Assembly (NCBI GenBank): GCA_030614945.1
Contig: JAUXAH010000159.1
Span: 1-5,180, forward strand
DNA length: 5,180 nucleotides
Reading direction: 5' to 3'
From: Phycisphaerae bacterium
GTDB lineage: Bacteria; Planctomycetota; Phycisphaerae; Sedimentisphaerales; SG8-4
Part shown: positions 1-5,180 of the stretch, piece after piece
How the letters are laid out: the number at the start of each line of letters is the position of its first letter
Position numbering within the stretch: the first letter of the stretch is position 1
Program-made: the position numbers and the translations under genes
The notes under the pieces: generated by a model
Database searches by the model: none
What the model saw: only the letters and a program-made list of their open reading frames with translations
Told to the model about the DNA's origin: nothing

Positions 1-1386
1 AAGAAGGTCGGCTATGCCATACAAAGCCGGGTCGTAGCTGACGGGAAAGTAACTACCAGTGAAAAAGTCAACATAACGATGAGCCGGGGCAGTATTCCGG
101 TGACCATCGATATGACGGAAACCAGTATCGAGACGATGGACGGGGAGCCGCTGGGTTTTGAGGTTGTGCAGGAACTCGGTGCGATGACGATGAAAGTGGT
201 AGGGGCAGTGGATGAGCAAGGCAGGGTAAATCTAACAGGGGCAGAGAAGAAGACACTCGAATGGCCGAGCGGGGCGGTGATGGCTGAGGGCCTGCGCCTG
301 CTAACGTTGAAGAAAGGTCTTAAGGAAGGTTTAGAATATACCACTAAAATATTCAGCGCGAGCAGCTTGCAAACCCTTGACGCTGAAATACGCGTTGGGC
401 CGAAACGAAACGTTGACCTGCTGGGGCGTGTCGTGGCTTTGACAGAAGTCATGACTACCGTTAAGATGCCGGGTGCAGGTGAGATTATCAGCACCAACTA
501 TGTTGATGAAGACCTTCGCACGCAAAAGGTCATCACACCCATAGCAGGGATGCAAATTGAGATGGTTGCGTGCGCGAAGGAGTTTGCGCTCGGCAAGAAC
601 GATGTGCTTGAAGTAATTGATAAGATGTTTTTGGCGAGTCCCGTGCCATTGGATAATCTCGGCTCGGCTAAATCGATTACCTATCACTTAAGCCCAACGA
701 AAGAAACGGGTAGTTTCATAATACCATCCAACGACAATCAAAGCATTCGGCGGCTCAAGAATGGCAAAGTAATCGTGACGGTCAGGCCTGTAGCCGCGCC
801 AGCAGGGGCGAGGTTTCCTTATAAAGGCAAAGACAAAACCATTCTGGAGGCGATGAAGCCCACGAGATTTCTGCAGAGCGACCACAAAGAGATAATTGCC
901 CTTGCCCGTCGGGCGGTGGGTCGCACTAAAGATGCGGCTGAGGCGGTCAGGAGGATTGAAGCCTTCGTCGGCAAATATATCAAGAACAAGAATCTTTCGG
1001 TTGGTTATGCATCAGCGGTGGATGTTGCGGCCAGCAAGCAGGGCGACTGCTCCGAGCATGCGGTGCTTGCCGCAGCGATGTGCCGGGCCGTTGGAATTCC
1101 GGCCCAGATGGTTGTGGGAATTGCATACGTGGATGATTTTGCCGGTCGTCAAGGCTTTGGCGGACACGCCTGGACGCAGGCGTATGTGGGTAGTAAATGG
1201 GTCGGATTGGACGCGGCTTTTAAGGGTACCGGGCGAGGCGGCTATGACGCCGGACATATCGCTCTGGCAGTCGGCAACGGCGAGCCAGCGGACTTTTTCA
1301 ATTTAGCCACTACTCTGGGGCAGTTCAAAATCGATAAGGTGATAGTCAACACAGAAAAGACTCAAGACTTTAAGGTTGTGTTTTGA
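1..1386 (+). CDS. Transglutaminase-like domain protein, 5' end outside the window
   Basis: The reading frame is open from the first base, so the ATG at 79 is probably internal and the true start lies upstream; 461 residues are visible. Counting from Met-79, the C-terminal third carries the transglutaminase-like catalytic triad: Cys324 in QGDCSEHA, His363 in FGGHAW and Asp378 in GLDAAF, in the order and spacing typical of the bacterial transglutaminase-core family (cysteine protease/peptidase fold). The first ~300 residues look beta-rich and lack a motif I can name; the opening KKVGY... segment resembles the N-terminal repeat-like region of envelope-associated members of this family. Such proteins usually act as peptidases or amidases rather than true cross-linkers, often outside the cytoplasm; substrate and location cannot be read here because any signal peptide is upstream. 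The gene converges on recJ and ends with TGA 10 bp before the recJ stop. The family call is firm, the role is not. Confidence 0.85.
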   Translation, partial: KKVGYAIQSRVVADGKVTTSEKVNITMSRGSIPVTIDMTETSIETMDGEPLGFEVVQELGAMTMKVVGAVDEQGRVNLTGAEKKTLEWPSGAVMAEGLRLLTLKKGLKEGLEYTTKIFSASSLQTLDAEIRVGPKRNVDLLGRVVALTEVMTTVKMPGAGEIISTNYVDEDLRTQKVITPIAGMQIEMVACAKEFALGKNDVLEVIDKMFLASPVPLDNLGSAKSITYHLSPTKETGSFIIPSNDNQSIRRLKNGKVIVTVRPVAAPAGARFPYKGKDKTILEAMKPTRFLQSDHKEIIALARRAVGRTKDAAEAVRRIEAFVGKYIKNKNLSVGYASAVDVAASKQGDCSEHAVLAAAMCRAVGIPAQMVVGIAYVDDFAGRQGFGGHAWTQAYVGSKWVGLDAAFKGTGRGGYDAGHIALAVGNGEPADFFNLATTLGQFKIDKVIVNTEKTQDFKVVF

Positions 1387-1396
1387 GTATTGTGTC

Positions 1397-3211
1397 TTAT
1401 TCAAACTGGATGTCGGCGAGGACAAATTCGACATTGCTGCTTCCGTTATAGGTATTAATCTGCGGCTGATAAGCGACATTGAAGAACTCGTGTTCAAGCA
1501 GCTTCTTCTCTAATTTTCCGAACCGGAAGCCGATGCAACGGATTGCGGTTGTATTGTCGGTTACGGCAAGTTGCAAGTGCTCGCCCCTTGTGCCGACCTT
1601 TCTCGGCGGGGAGGCAAGACGAACGCCTTTTGTTGCGAAAACCGGTCTGGGATTGCCCTGGCCGAAGGGGCCAAGCATTTGCAGCTCGCTGACAGTTTCT
1701 TTCCGAAATTCGCCCAATTTGGCCACTGCGTCGATGTGCAGTTTGGCGACCACATCATTTTCGCTCAAGTTTTGCCTTGCATAGGCCTCAAATTCGGCTG
1801 CGAATTGGTCTATCTTCTGGGTTTCGATGGTTAAGCCGGCTGCCATTTCGTGGCCGCCGAATTCGATTAAATGCCGGGAGCAGGCTCTGATTGCGCTGAG
1901 CAAACAGAAGCCCGGAATTGAGCGGGCAGAACCTTGAGCGATACCATCGGCGGGGCCGGTGTTAATCATAATCGTTGGACGATAGAATTTTTCCACTATT
2001 CTCGAGGCCACAATACCTATTACGCCGGTGTGCCAGTTTTGGCTTGCAAGGACGATGGCCTTTCGATCGGGGTGGTTCAAGCCATATTCTGCTATCATCC
2101 GGCAGGCCTGCTCGAATATCTTTCGCTCGCACTGCTGGCGCCGGCCGTTTTGCTCTTTGAGATATTGGGCTATTTGCATCGAGCGAATATGGCTGCTGCT
2201 GGTCAAAAGCTCCACGGCTAATCGCGCGTGTCCCATCCGGCCTGCTGCGTTGAGCATTGGTGCAAGCCGAAAGCCGATGTGGAAAGTATCGAGTTCATCA
2301 CCTGTCAATCCAGCCGAGGCAATCAAGGCCTGGATGCCGGAGAGTTCGCACTGCGGCAAGGTTTTGAGTCCATAGCTTGTCAGGACCCTGTTTTCGCCTC
2401 GCAGGTCCACAATATCAGCGACGGTTCCCATTGCCGCCAGGCTCGTTGCATTTATCATAAATTGACGCAATGCCGGTTCAAGTTTTCGACCTGCGTTGAA
2501 TTCATTTGCCATCGCCCAGGCCAGCTTAAAGGCGACCATTGAACCGGATGAATCCTGGTTGGGGTATGATTTTTCCAGCGCAGGATGCACAATGGCAACG
2601 GCTTTGGGCAGCTGGGGTTCGGGCTGGTGATGGTCGGTAATTATCAGGTCAAGGCCCAATTGCCCGGCAAGCTCGGCGGAGCTAAATGCAGTAACACCAC
2701 AGTCAACGGTTATTACGAGTTTGCTGCCGGATTTCGCCAGTGCCTGGACGGCTTCTTCGTTCAGGCCGTAGCCTTCATCGACTCGATGAGGGATATAGTA
2801 ATCAACATCGGCACCGAGCAGCGTTAGAATCTGCCAGAGAATTGAGACGCCTGTAATGCCATCCACATCATAGTCGCCATAGACGGTGATTTTTTCCCTG
2901 TCTCTAATAGCGTGCTTTAATCGTCGGACTGCTGTTTCGACTCCCGGCATTTGCTCAGGCGGGATAAGCTCCGTCAGTTTCGGCCTGAGGAAAACGGCAC
3001 CAGCGTGGGCATCGGTTACGCCGCGATTGATTAAAACCTGTGCTAAAAGAGGCGAAACCCTTAGCGATTCGGCAAGCTGGGCACAGCGATGGTCCGGGGG
3101 CCGGATTACCCATTCTCGACTCTCGATTCTCGATTTGCGATTTGCGATTTGCGAGTATCGAGTACCCGGCTTCCGGTATCCGGTATTTTGCATCCGTGCA
3201 GAAGATCGCAT
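1397..3211 (-). CDS. recJ: Single-stranded-DNA-specific 5'-3' exonuclease RecJ
   Basis: RecJ degrades single-stranded DNA 5' to 3' in RecF-pathway recombination, mismatch repair and base-excision repair, using Mn2+/Mg2+. The 604-residue frame shows the full DHH phosphoesterase set: DYDVDG at 113-118, VDCG at 169-172, TDHH at 192-195, GTVADIVDL at 262-270 and NAAGRMGHA at 321-329. The DHHA1 part follows with SARSIPGF (428-435) and FGGHEMAAG (451-459), then an OB-fold-like C-terminus beginning near LGPFGQGNPRPVF (513-525). Length is close to E. coli RecJ (577 aa). Conserved RecJ-like sequence begins only at about residue 34 (WVIRPPDHR); residues ~7-33 are translated from a 7-bp tandem array. 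Possible ATG starts are 3211 (AGGACGG lies about 7 nt upstream of it) and 3193 (poor Shine-Dalgarno). No in-frame ATG/GTG/TTG lies at the expected RecJ start, so translation must begin in or before the repeat. The gene appears monocistronic. Identity is very secure, the exact start is not. Confidence 0.93.
   Translation of the reverse strand: MRSSARMQNTGYRKPGTRYSQIANRKSRIESREWVIRPPDHRCAQLAESLRVSPLLAQVLINRGVTDAHAGAVFLRPKLTELIPPEQMPGVETAVRRLKHAIRDREKITVYGDYDVDGITGVSILWQILTLLGADVDYYIPHRVDEGYGLNEEAVQALAKSGSKLVITVDCGVTAFSSAELAGQLGLDLIITDHHQPEPQLPKAVAIVHPALEKSYPNQDSSGSMVAFKLAWAMANEFNAGRKLEPALRQFMINATSLAAMGTVADIVDLRGENRVLTSYGLKTLPQCELSGIQALIASAGLTGDELDTFHIGFRLAPMLNAAGRMGHARLAVELLTSSSHIRSMQIAQYLKEQNGRRQQCERKIFEQACRMIAEYGLNHPDRKAIVLASQNWHTGVIGIVASRIVEKFYRPTIMINTGPADGIAQGSARSIPGFCLLSAIRACSRHLIEFGGHEMAAGLTIETQKIDQFAAEFEAYARQNLSENDVVAKLHIDAVAKLGEFRKETVSELQMLGPFGQGNPRPVFATKGVRLASPPRKVGTRGEHLQLAVTDNTTAIRCIGFRFGKLEKKLLEHEFFNVAYQPQINTYNGSSNVEFVLADIQFE
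3113..3190. repeat. Degenerate 7-bp tandem repeat overlapping the recJ 5' end
   Basis: Reading the + strand from 3113, the sequence splits into consecutive heptamers: TTCTCGA, CTCTCGA, TTCTCGA, three copies of TTTGCGA, GTATCGA, then (after one 8-bp unit) CTTCCGG, TATCCGG and TATTTTG. Units change gradually from one family (..CTCGA) to the next (TTTGCGA, then ..CCGG). This resembles the short tandemly repeated heptanucleotide elements described in cyanobacteria. On the - strand it is read through as part of recJ, giving arginine/serine-rich residues ~8-33. I infer expansion at, or insertion into, the start of the gene. Confidence 0.85.
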
Positions 3212-3239
3212 TTAGAGTCCGTCCTGTTCCTTATTTTTT

Positions 3240-3259
3240 AGACGGGATAAATCCCGTCT
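3240..3259. repeat. Perfect palindrome in the recJ leader
   Basis: AGACGGGAT and ATCCCGTCT form a perfect 9-bp inverted repeat separated by AA. It sits 28 bp upstream of the 3211 ATG of recJ, so the recJ mRNA leader could fold it as a hairpin just before an A-rich stretch and the AAGGA/AGGACGG purine-rich segment. No T-run follows it on either transcribed strand (the T-run lies on the wrong side), so it is not a standard terminator. It could be a dispersed palindromic repeat or a translational control hairpin; the sequence does not decide. Confidence 0.7.
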
Positions 3260-3260
3260 G

Positions 3261-3299
3261 CCCCGTTAGATAGCGCACGCAAAAAAATATCTAACGGGG
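3261..3299. repeat. REP-like inverted repeat, copy 1 (CCCCGTTAGATA arms)
   Basis: CCCCGTTAGATA (3261-3272) pairs perfectly with TATCTAACGGGG (3288-3299) over 12 bp around a 15-nt loop containing A7. It begins one base after the recJ-leader palindrome. The core motif recurs as a second inverted pair at 3582-3638, which suggests a dispersed palindromic element of the REP/BIME kind rather than a gene-specific signal. On the - strand the loop contains T7, but the T-run is inside the loop, so a terminator role is not supported. Confidence 0.75.
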
Positions 3300-3374
3300 T
3301 CTGAAAATTCAAACGTTGTTATACCAAAAAGAGCCGCGAACCGCAAGGATTGTTTTTCAGGCCCTCATATGCGC

Positions 3375-3456
3375 AAAAAATCAAAAGTTAAAAATAAAAA
3401 ATCAAAATTGTGGAATTCCTTAATTTTACATTTTGCTGTTTAATTTTTGAATTTTC
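3375..3456. repeat. AT-rich block with imperfect inverted ends
   Basis: A strongly A/T-biased stretch stands between GC-rich flanks. Its left side (about 3377-3393, AAAATCAAAAGTTAAAA) is an imperfect inverted copy of its right side (3439-3455, TTTAATTTTTGAATTTT), with GGAATTCC near the middle. No reading frame in it is convincing. It could be another family of dispersed intergenic repeat; no function is apparent. Confidence 0.45.
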
Positions 3457-3521
3457 CTTTCCGGCTGCCTCACTTGCGAGGAACAGCACCACCTTTGCTA
3501 TGCCCTCGGCGGTACCGTTTC

Positions 3522-3544
3522 TGCCGAGCGGGGTTTGCTCGGCA
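3522..3544. repeat. 8-bp GC-rich stem-loop
   Basis: TGCCGAGC (3522-3529) and GCTCGGCA (3537-3544) form a perfect 8-bp stem with a 7-nt loop. An upstream CTCGGC at 3505-3510 can compete for the same GCCGAG strand, so two alternative pairings exist. Neither strand has a T-run immediately after the stem. It lies between the two CCCGTTAGA inverted pairs and is probably part of the same composite repeat region. Confidence 0.5.
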
Positions 3545-3581
3545 ACTTCTTTCCATCGCTGTTGTGGACTAAAGCGCTCGT

Positions 3582-3638
3582 CCCGTTAGAAATCTTCCCT
3601 TTTCTATGATAGTCCCCGTTTCTGGAATTTCTAACGGG
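3582..3638. repeat. REP-like inverted repeat, copy 2 (CCCGTTAGAAAT arms)
   Basis: CCCGTTAGAAAT (3582-3593) pairs perfectly with ATTTCTAACGGG (3627-3638), a 12-bp stem with a 33-nt spacer; a T:G wobble pair can extend it at 3581/3639. The arms share CCCGTTAGA with copy 1, so the cluster reads forward-reverse, about 280 bp of other sequence, forward-reverse. The outermost copies (3261-3270 and 3630-3639) are also a perfect 10-bp inverted repeat and could be the ends of a single ~380-bp non-autonomous element. Confidence 0.75.
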
Positions 3639-3664
3639 GCTCGTGGAAACGTGTCTCAATAAAG

Positions 3665-3740
3665 CCCCCCCCCTCTTGCTTTCGCCTGCCCCCGCGTCTC
3701 CCGACGCAAGACGGGGCGGCGGGCAAGAAAGCAGGGGGGG
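3665..3740. repeat. Long GC-rich imperfect hairpin with C9/G7 ends
   Basis: A run of nine C (3665-3673) opens the structure and a run of seven G (3734-3740) closes it. Inside, GCTTTC (3678-3683) pairs with GAAAGC (3727-3732), and the 15-base segments 3684-3698 and 3710-3724 pair with one G:T wobble and two mismatches. An inner GCGTC/GACGC stem (3694-3698, 3703-3707) is an alternative top. The whole forms a ~75-nt imperfect hairpin between the REP-like pair and the tRNA fragment. No T-run follows the G7 on the + strand. It lies downstream of the tRNA 3' end on the - strand, so it could affect tRNA transcript 3' ends, but it may equally be a mobile palindrome. Confidence 0.65.
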
Positions 3741-3781
3741 AACCGCAGGCACAGGTGGATAAGCGGTGAAAGCGTAACGAA

Positions 3782-3825
3782 TGGGCCCGGTAGGATTCGA
3801 ACCTACGACCAATGGATTATGAGTC
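3782..3825 (-). tRNA. 3' half of a tRNA with CAU anticodon (Ile2 or Met), truncated; probable attachment site
   Basis: On the - strand the 3' acceptor strand CGGGCCC plus discriminator A (3789-3782) follows a perfect T arm: CCTAC/GTAGG stem (3790-3794 with 3802-3806) and loop TTCGAAT. Upstream are a TGGTC variable loop and an anticodon loop CTCATAA, with the anticodon CAT at 3821-3819. CCA is not encoded. Beyond 3825 the match ends: the 5' anticodon strand would be ATAGA against TCCAT (an A-C clash), there is no plausible D arm, and no GGGCCCG 5' acceptor strand. The TTGGTCGTAGG context resembles tRNA-Ile2 (CAU, lysidine-modified) slightly more than elongator Met. A clean break in the anticodon stem leaving only the 3' part is the expected remnant when an element integrates into a tRNA gene; the intact copy should then lie to the right, beyond the window. 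An intron is unlikely because the break is outside the anticodon loop. Confidence 0.75.
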
Positions 3826-4242
3826 TATTGTTTTTAATACCTAAGCCTATTAATAGTAGAGCGTTAGAGATACCACTGGAATTCACTTCGCCATTTACTC
3901 CGCCATTTCGGTGCAGGAAATACCCTGATTTGAGCAAACTTGCGGACTATCCGCAACCCCCTGCTTAGGTTGTTTATGAAGCAAAGATTTGAAAAAAAAT
4001 GGGACTCCTACTCCACCCAGAATCTTTACCACACCCCCGCCCCTCGTCCTCGAAGGTACCATACTTACCTCAAGAAAGAGGTTACTAAATTTCAAAATAC
4101 TGGACAAAACAAGTCTTCTATAAGGCGCTAACCGATTGATAAAGGAAAAGTGTAAGTCTTTGTTGATAGTGCACACATAGTCCACCGATGTGTTTATTGT
4201 GTATCGTATGTAATAACGAACCGTAGAAGTCAGAAAAATGGC
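3826..4242. other. Intergenic stretch without a convincing gene
   Basis: This ~420-bp stretch holds a perfect 10-bp palindrome CTATTAATAG (3847-3856), a GCGTTAGAGATA at 3861-3872 that distantly resembles the REP-like core, the 12-bp tandem duplication at 3885-3908, and a 7-bp stem TTGCGGA/TCCGCAA with a 3-nt loop (3940-3956). A 96-codon - strand frame (4185-3895) crosses it, but it has low-complexity stretches, no clear Shine-Dalgarno and an unlikely composition; I do not call it a gene. Its last residues (VCSNQGISCTEMAE) look like a degenerate tail of something once longer. No promoter is evident. Confidence 0.5.
3885..3908. repeat. 12-bp tandem duplication next to the tRNA remnant
   Basis: ACTTCGCCATTT (3885-3896) is followed directly by ACTCCGCCATTT (3897-3908), 11 of 12 bases identical. 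It lies 60 bp inside the putative element edge. Paired short direct repeats near an attachment core can be arm-type recombinase or excisionase binding sites, but two copies alone do not prove this; a replication-slippage duplication is equally possible. Confidence 0.55.
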
Positions 4243-4251
4243 TTACAGCCA
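4234..4251 (-). terminator. Possible weak intrinsic terminator overlapping the membrane-gene stop
   Basis: On the - strand TGGCT (4251-4247) and AGCCA (4243-4239) form a 5-bp stem with a 3-nt loop, followed at once by five T (4238-4234). The stem overlaps the TAA stop codon at 4245-4243. The position is right for ending the two-gene operon, but the stem is short, so efficiency is doubtful. Confidence 0.4.
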
Positions 4252-4707
4252 AAAGGGCATGTATTTATAAAGGAAGACAAGAGATAGGGGAAATCCGAGG
4301 ACTACTCCATAAACATACCATGCTCTCATAGAATCGGCTGCTCGCGATCGAAGCATATTATTGCGTTCCTCGCTTAGCGAAGGATCCGGAATCCAACTTT
4401 CATCGAAAGAAATAAGGTAATATAACTTTTTCATGTTAAACTCCTCCCCGTAAAGAATAATGATAGAAGGAACAGTAAGCAAAACGAAGCTTGGCGGTCG
4501 TAGATAAGTTTCCCCTAACCATATTACCAGCTCCAAAGAAATTGTTGCGGAAATCGACAATCGAAAAAAATTCAGGTATTTAATTTGAGACATCTTGTTC
4601 TTGAACAGCTTTTTAACAGGAATATAAAACAGCCATCCTACAACAAAACTTACAGCACGATAAAATATGGGCAAGCCGCATAAGTAAAAAAGAATTCGTA
4701 GAAACAC
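4243..4707 (-). CDS. Four-helix integral membrane protein of unknown function
   Basis: 154 residues starting with GTG. Hydrophobic segments at about residues 3-29, 48-65, 72-86 and 130-148 predict four membrane helices; a basic stretch (VKKLFKNK, 31-38) follows the first, and a charged, mostly soluble stretch of ~40 residues (FNMKKLYY...SRAADSMRAW) precedes the last. The start is well supported: TGGAG ends 5 nt upstream of the GTG, and an in-frame TAA at 4725-4723 excludes a longer product. The gene lies 23 bp after the stop of the upstream gene on the same strand, so the two are probably co-transcribed. I recognise no family motif or catalytic residue. The AT-rich codon use differs from recJ and the transglutaminase gene, in keeping with acquired DNA. 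That it is a real gene is likely; a function cannot be stated. Confidence 0.65.
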   Translation of the reverse strand: MFLRILFYLCGLPIFYRAVSFVVGWLFYIPVKKLFKNKMSQIKYLNFFRLSISATISLELVIWLGETYLRPPSFVLLTVPSIIILYGEEFNMKKLYYLISFDESWIPDPSLSEERNNMLRSRAADSMRAWYVYGVVLGFPLSLVFLYKYMPFWL

Positions 4708-4712
4708 AATTA

Positions 4713-4717
4713 CTCCA
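4713..4717 (-). promoter_or_regulatory. Shine-Dalgarno TGGAG deciding a GTG start
   Basis: The - strand reads TGGAG-TAATT-GTG, a near-consensus ribosome-binding site with 5-nt spacing. It selects the GTG at 4707 over the first internal ATG (codon 39) for the membrane protein. It lies in the 23-bp gap between the two island genes. Confidence 0.6.
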
Positions 4718-4730
4718 GTACCTTATAATA

Positions 4731-5180
4731 CTAATTTCTTTCTAATAATGAGTCCATAAGATTGGGGATATCCCTCATTCTATCCACCTGCTGCTGTACA
4801 TCTCGTGTTTGATTTGTCAGCCATGAAAGAACCTGGCTTATATCAAAAGCGTTGTGTGCCTCTTGGGGAGTTCCAGGGACCTTGCGGGTGGGCTCCATTG
4901 TCTTCTCGGATGGCCAGCCTTTTTCGAATGGTTTGGCAAACTTGGCGTCCATTCCAGTACGGATGATATGAAATGTCCGGGCTGCAAGTTTGACACCCCA
5001 CTTATCTTTCAGTGGCCCATCTACCCATTGACGAATGCTCTCAAGAACGAGTTCCTTTTGCTGCCAATCTCGATAAAGCTCTACTTCCTCTGTTATAACA
5101 GATAGACCAACTGATAAAACTTCGCCAATGTCGTCAATCTCCCAACCAATGCAATGACGTTTTCGGAAATCAAGTTTTGC
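4731..5180 (-). CDS. Hypothetical soluble protein, 5' end outside the window
   Basis: The frame is open from the right window edge to a TAG at 4733-4731, giving at least 149 residues; the ATG at 4952 is internal, since in-frame codons upstream of it (ending ...KLAARTFHIIRTG before Met) continue without a stop to base 5180. The visible protein is hydrophilic, with no membrane helix or signal segment. It has tryptophan-containing helical-looking stretches (GWEIDDIGEVLS, YRDWQQKELVLESIRQWVDG), a proline/lysine-rich linker (FEKGWPSEKTMEPTRKVPG), and a C-terminal charged helix (TRDVQQQVDRMRDIPNLMDSLLERN region) that could form a coiled coil. I recognise no domain. It precedes the membrane-protein gene by 23 bp in the same direction, suggesting an operon and perhaps a soluble partner for that membrane protein. 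Confidence 0.6.
   Translation of the reverse strand, partial: AKLDFRKRHCIGWEIDDIGEVLSVGLSVITEEVELYRDWQQKELVLESIRQWVDGPLKDKWGVKLAARTFHIIRTGMDAKFAKPFEKGWPSEKTMEPTRKVPGTPQEAHNAFDISQVLSWLTNQTRDVQQQVDRMRDIPNLMDSLLERN

Larger units (their letters stand above)
3826..5180. mobile_element. Putative tRNA-integrated genomic island, one edge only
   Basis: Inference from three things seen together: the tRNA 3' remnant at 3782-3825 in the orientation expected for the displaced end, a clear change to AT-richer sequence to its right, and two genes with no recognisable family in place of the conserved genes on the left. No integrase, transposase or phage structural gene is visible, and the other end of the element would be outside the window. 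The boundary at 3826 is set by where tRNA similarity stops. Confidence 0.35.

Noticed and set aside
896..1306. 136-codon + strand frame inside the transglutaminase gene
   Set aside because: It overlaps the catalytic domain in another frame; the transglutaminase motifs are in the main frame.
1479..2827. Several + strand frames inside recJ
   Set aside because: They are antisense to a fully conserved recJ frame and encode nothing recognisable.
3113..3190. CRISPR array
   Set aside because: Units are 7 bp, contiguous and degenerate, with no spacers and no cas genes.
3498..3812. 104-codon - strand frame beginning MVVGSNPTGP
   Set aside because: Its start is the translated tRNA T arm and the rest crosses GC-rich hairpins and REP-like repeats; not a plausible protein.
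3783..3856. A complete tRNA extending to 3856
   Set aside because: The would-be 5' acceptor strand (CTATTAA) cannot pair with CGGGCCC and there is no normal D arm.
3992..4020. Terminator for the island operon at the T8 run (- strand)
   Set aside because: Only a 4-bp TGGG/CCCA stem with a large purine-rich loop precedes the T-run, and it lies ~240 bp after the operon end.
3895..4185. 96-codon - strand frame
   Set aside because: Low-complexity stretches (GGGVVKILGGVGV, FFFK from a homopolymer), no clear Shine-Dalgarno and no recognisable protein character; treated as chance or a degenerate remnant.

Overview
The window has two unlike halves. The left part (1-3211) is dense, moderately GC-rich bacterial sequence with two convergent genes. 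One is the 3' portion of a transglutaminase-like cysteine-protease-fold protein on the + strand. The other is a complete recJ single-strand exonuclease gene on the - strand. They end tail to tail with only 10 bp between the stop codons. The style of the transglutaminase protein, together with intergenic DNA full of dispersed palindromes and short tandem repeats, would fit a Planctomycetota-type genome or a similar environmental bacterium. That assignment is an impression only; no marker gene here settles it.

The middle (about 3113-3781) is a repeat cluster. It holds a degenerate 7-bp tandem array that overlaps, and supplies, the first ~33 codons of recJ. Next come a perfect 9-bp-arm palindrome in the recJ leader, two inverted pairs of a CCCGTTAGA / TCTAACGGG motif (REP-like), an AT-rich block, an 8-bp GC stem, and a roughly 75-nt GC-rich hairpin with C9 and G7 runs at its ends. 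I see no credible gene in this stretch.

At 3782-3825 (- strand) lies the 3' half of a tRNA with a CAU anticodon. Its T arm, variable loop, anticodon loop and 3' acceptor strand are good, but the sequence stops resembling a tRNA inside the anticodon stem and no 5' acceptor strand or D arm follows. This is the structure expected of a displaced tRNA 3' end at the far side of a tRNA-integrated element. Consistent with that, the sequence to the right becomes visibly more AT-rich and carries genes I cannot assign.

The right part (3826-5180) starts with ~420 bp without a convincing gene (a 12-bp tandem duplication, a small hairpin). A two-gene - strand operon follows. The upstream gene is an unrecognised soluble protein whose reading frame runs off the right edge (149 codons visible). 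After 23 bp comes a four-helix membrane protein with a GTG start and a good Shine-Dalgarno, then a possible weak terminator overlapping the stop codon. I do not see a recognisable new defence or other named system. The best candidate for something undescribed is this two-gene unit inside the putative island, whose remaining content lies outside the window.
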